A stretch of 23,936 bases of DNA, taken from the NCBI GenBank assembly GCA_023434665.1, contig JAEYSM010000042.1:1-23936 (forward strand), read 5' to 3'. The number at the start of each line of letters is the position of its first letter. Position 1 is the first letter of the stretch. A program made the translations under genes and the position numbers. The stretch comes from Bacteroidota bacterium. GTDB taxonomy: Bacteria; Bacteroidota; Bacteroidia; Bacteroidales; Lentimicrobiaceae. Below the pieces are notes generated by a model. That model did not search any database and was not told where the DNA came from. It worked only from the letters and a program-made list of their open reading frames with translations. This document shows positions 22,568 to 23,936 of the stretch, piece after piece.

Positions 22568-22581
22568 CAAACTATAGTTTG
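22568..22581. promoter_or_regulatory. Perfect 14-base palindrome upstream of acpP, possible operator
   Basis: CAAACTATAGTTTG is its own reverse complement. It lies 52 bases upstream of the acpP start and overlaps the possible -33 TTTG. That placement suits a dimeric repressor controlling fatty-acid synthesis. No cognate regulator lies in the window. The rest of the gap (22582-22793) shows nothing I can name. Confidence 0.4.
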
Positions 22582-22793
22582 ATGGCTTTATCACCATTCA
22601 TTTTTATCTAACACACACTATTATAGATATTTAGAAAAACTGCTCTTTTACACCTATAACAGCAAAGGATTGCAATTGATTGATTATACGATAATTATGA
22701 AACAGTATTTTGCCAGATTAAAATTTCATTAAAAAAGCTATCCTGAAAGTTTTTATCAATGAGACAACTTACTGATTAAGGAACTTTTAACTA

Positions 22794-23864
22794 CTAAAGC
22801 CAGTCAATTTCGCCACTACCGTAGCAAAGATTGCATTCGAGGTCATATATAACCCCAAACTGGCCTGCTGCAATACCCGAAATTGGACTTTCGGATTGGA
22901 GAAGATAATGCTCACCTTCCTTATAAATTCTACCTCTTGTGAAATCAGGTGTATGCCTTATTTTAAACATAACCTCTTTGGGAGCCTCCATTTCATTCCA
23001 TGGATTTCCCGAAATGAAATGGAATCCATTCAGTTTAATCCTGTCATTATACTGCGTCAACGGATCATAGCCATTCGAGACATAGACGACATTTTCATCG
23101 GTGTCCTTTTTGACCACGAACCAGGGACCTTGCGAAAGTCCAAGTCCTTTTCGCTGCCCTATAGTATGAAACCAATAACCTTTATGAGTTCCGAGTATTT
23201 TACCGGTTTCAAGCTCAACTATTTTACCCTCTTTCTCACCTACATATCGCCGGATAAAATCATTATAGTTTACCTTACCCAGAAAACAAATCCCCTGACT
23301 ATCCTTACGGGCTGCACTTGGAAGTCCGGCCTCCAATGCAATCTTTCTTACCGCAGGTTTTGCCAGATGACCAATTGGGAAATCTATTTTCTTCAGCTGA
23401 TCATAAGTTATCTGTGCAAGAAAATCCGTCTGGTCTTTATGTTTGTCGTATGCGGTGGCCAGGTATTTAATCCCATCATGTGTGGTAGTGCGGGCATAAT
23501 GTCCTGTTGTTATCAGATCAAAATCTTTACCTGCCTTATCATTAAAACTGCCAAACTTTATGAGCCGGTTGCACATAACATCCGGGTTCGGTGTCAGTCC
23601 TTTTTTCACAGCATCGAGAGTATAGGCAACTACTGTGTCCCAGTACTCTTCCTGTAGAGTGATGATCTCCATCTTTAAACCATATTTTCGGGCAAGCCAT
23701 CTGGTAATCTCTATGTCCTCCTCCGAGGGACAATCAAGAAAACCTTCCTTATCCTTCATTCCGATAAGGATATAGAAAATAACAGGGTTGTGACCTTGTT
23801 CTTTAAGTAAATGGAGCATCACAGAGCTATCGACTCCTCCGGATACCAATGCCGCAATATTCAT
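22794..23864 (-). CDS. mnmA: tRNA-specific 2-thiouridylase
   Basis: The enzyme adenylates and thiolates U34 of Lys, Glu and Gln tRNAs in the cytoplasm, using sulfur from a persulfide relay. The protein is 356 residues. The PP-loop is SGGVDSS (8-14). The two catalytic cysteines are C98 in NPDVMCNRLIKFG and C193 in GICFLGKVNY, matching C102 and C199 of the E. coli enzyme. YWFHTIGQRKGLG marks the central domain. The C-terminal beta-barrel has FKIRHTPDFTRGRIY and a YGSGEI end. The ATG at 23864 is canonical. It is probably a single-gene unit with a TAATTTTG box 20 bases upstream. Confidence 0.96.
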   Translation of the reverse strand: MNIAALVSGGVDSSVMLHLLKEQGHNPVIFYILIGMKDKEGFLDCPSEEDIEITRWLARKYGLKMEIITLQEEYWDTVVAYTLDAVKKGLTPNPDVMCNRLIKFGSFNDKAGKDFDLITTGHYARTTTHDGIKYLATAYDKHKDQTDFLAQITYDQLKKIDFPIGHLAKPAVRKIALEAGLPSAARKDSQGICFLGKVNYNDFIRRYVGEKEGKIVELETGKILGTHKGYWFHTIGQRKGLGLSQGPWFVVKKDTDENVVYVSNGYDPLTQYNDRIKLNGFHFISGNPWNEMEAPKEVMFKIRHTPDFTRGRIYKEGEHYLLQSESPISGIAAGQFGVIYDLECNLCYGSGEIDWL

Positions 23865-23884
23865 GGTTTACAAGAAATAAAGCG

Positions 23885-23892
23885 CAAAATTA
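23885..23892 (-). promoter_or_regulatory. Candidate mnmA -7 promoter box
   Basis: On the minus strand this reads TAATTTTG, an exact TAnnTTTG match, followed by GCG and 20 bases upstream of the mnmA ATG. No clear -33 box at the expected distance. Confidence 0.4.
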
Positions 23893-23936
23893 GAAAAAAT
23901 TGTAATGGTAAGTGGTACAACCTCTTGCTGTTTAGC

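Noticed and set aside
22896..23657. Plus-strand open frame of 253 codons opposite mnmA
   Set aside because: It is fully antisense to mnmA, which has all catalytic motifs and the right length. The antisense product has no recognisable domain.

Overview
The window looks like chromosomal DNA from a member of the Bacteroidota, probably an anaerobic or facultative relative of the Bacteroidales/Marinilabiliales. Five kinds of evidence support this. The gene order acpP-fabF-rnc followed by an IPExxVDY-type small protein is a Bacteroidota arrangement. A secreted peptidase ends in a type IX secretion (Por) sorting domain. Most starts have AT-rich upstream sequence without a Shine-Dalgarno site. TAnnTTTG boxes, the Bacteroidota -7 element, lie upstream of several genes. 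Protein sequences match that phylum throughout. No rRNA, tRNA, CRISPR array, insertion sequence or prophage was seen.

Layout, left part (1-7320): the 5' part of a beta-CASP metallo-beta-lactamase RNA hydrolase running off the left edge (-); the threonine catabolism pair kbl (-) and tdh (+), transcribed divergently; an SPFH/band-7 membrane protein with a small Arc-like ribbon-helix-helix protein (+); an orphan sigma-54-dependent response regulator (-); and a DusB-type tRNA dihydrouridine synthase (-).

Centre (7518-13661, all +): a seven-gene accessory operon and the most interesting part. It encodes a Tat-exported molybdopterin oxidoreductase of the polysulfide/thiosulfate reductase type, its four-cluster ferredoxin subunit, an NrfD/PsrC membrane subunit, two YeeE/YedE half-transporters, and two paralogous envelope-anchored rhodanese-fold proteins. 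Both rhodanese-like proteins lack the catalytic loop cysteine but end in a flexible Lys/Pro-rich tail with a C-terminal Gly-Gly-Cys. I infer a respiratory or sulfur-handling system in which the tail cysteine carries sulfur (compare the C-terminal GGCGG arm of SoxY) between transporters and the reductase. This is a hypothesis.

Right part (13714-23936): a fused B12-dependent acyl-CoA mutase of the IcmF type (-); a secreted M14 zinc carboxypeptidase with a type IX sorting domain (+); then acpP-fabF-rnc and the IPExxVDY-like gene (all -) for fatty-acid synthesis and RNA processing; and mnmA (-) for tRNA thiolation. rnc starts with GTG and carries a 13-bp hairpin followed by a U-run inside its early coding region. 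A perfect 14-bp palindrome lies in front of acpP.

Intergenic stretches are all shorter than 300 bases and hold mainly promoter-like boxes, inverted repeats and intrinsic terminators, listed individually.
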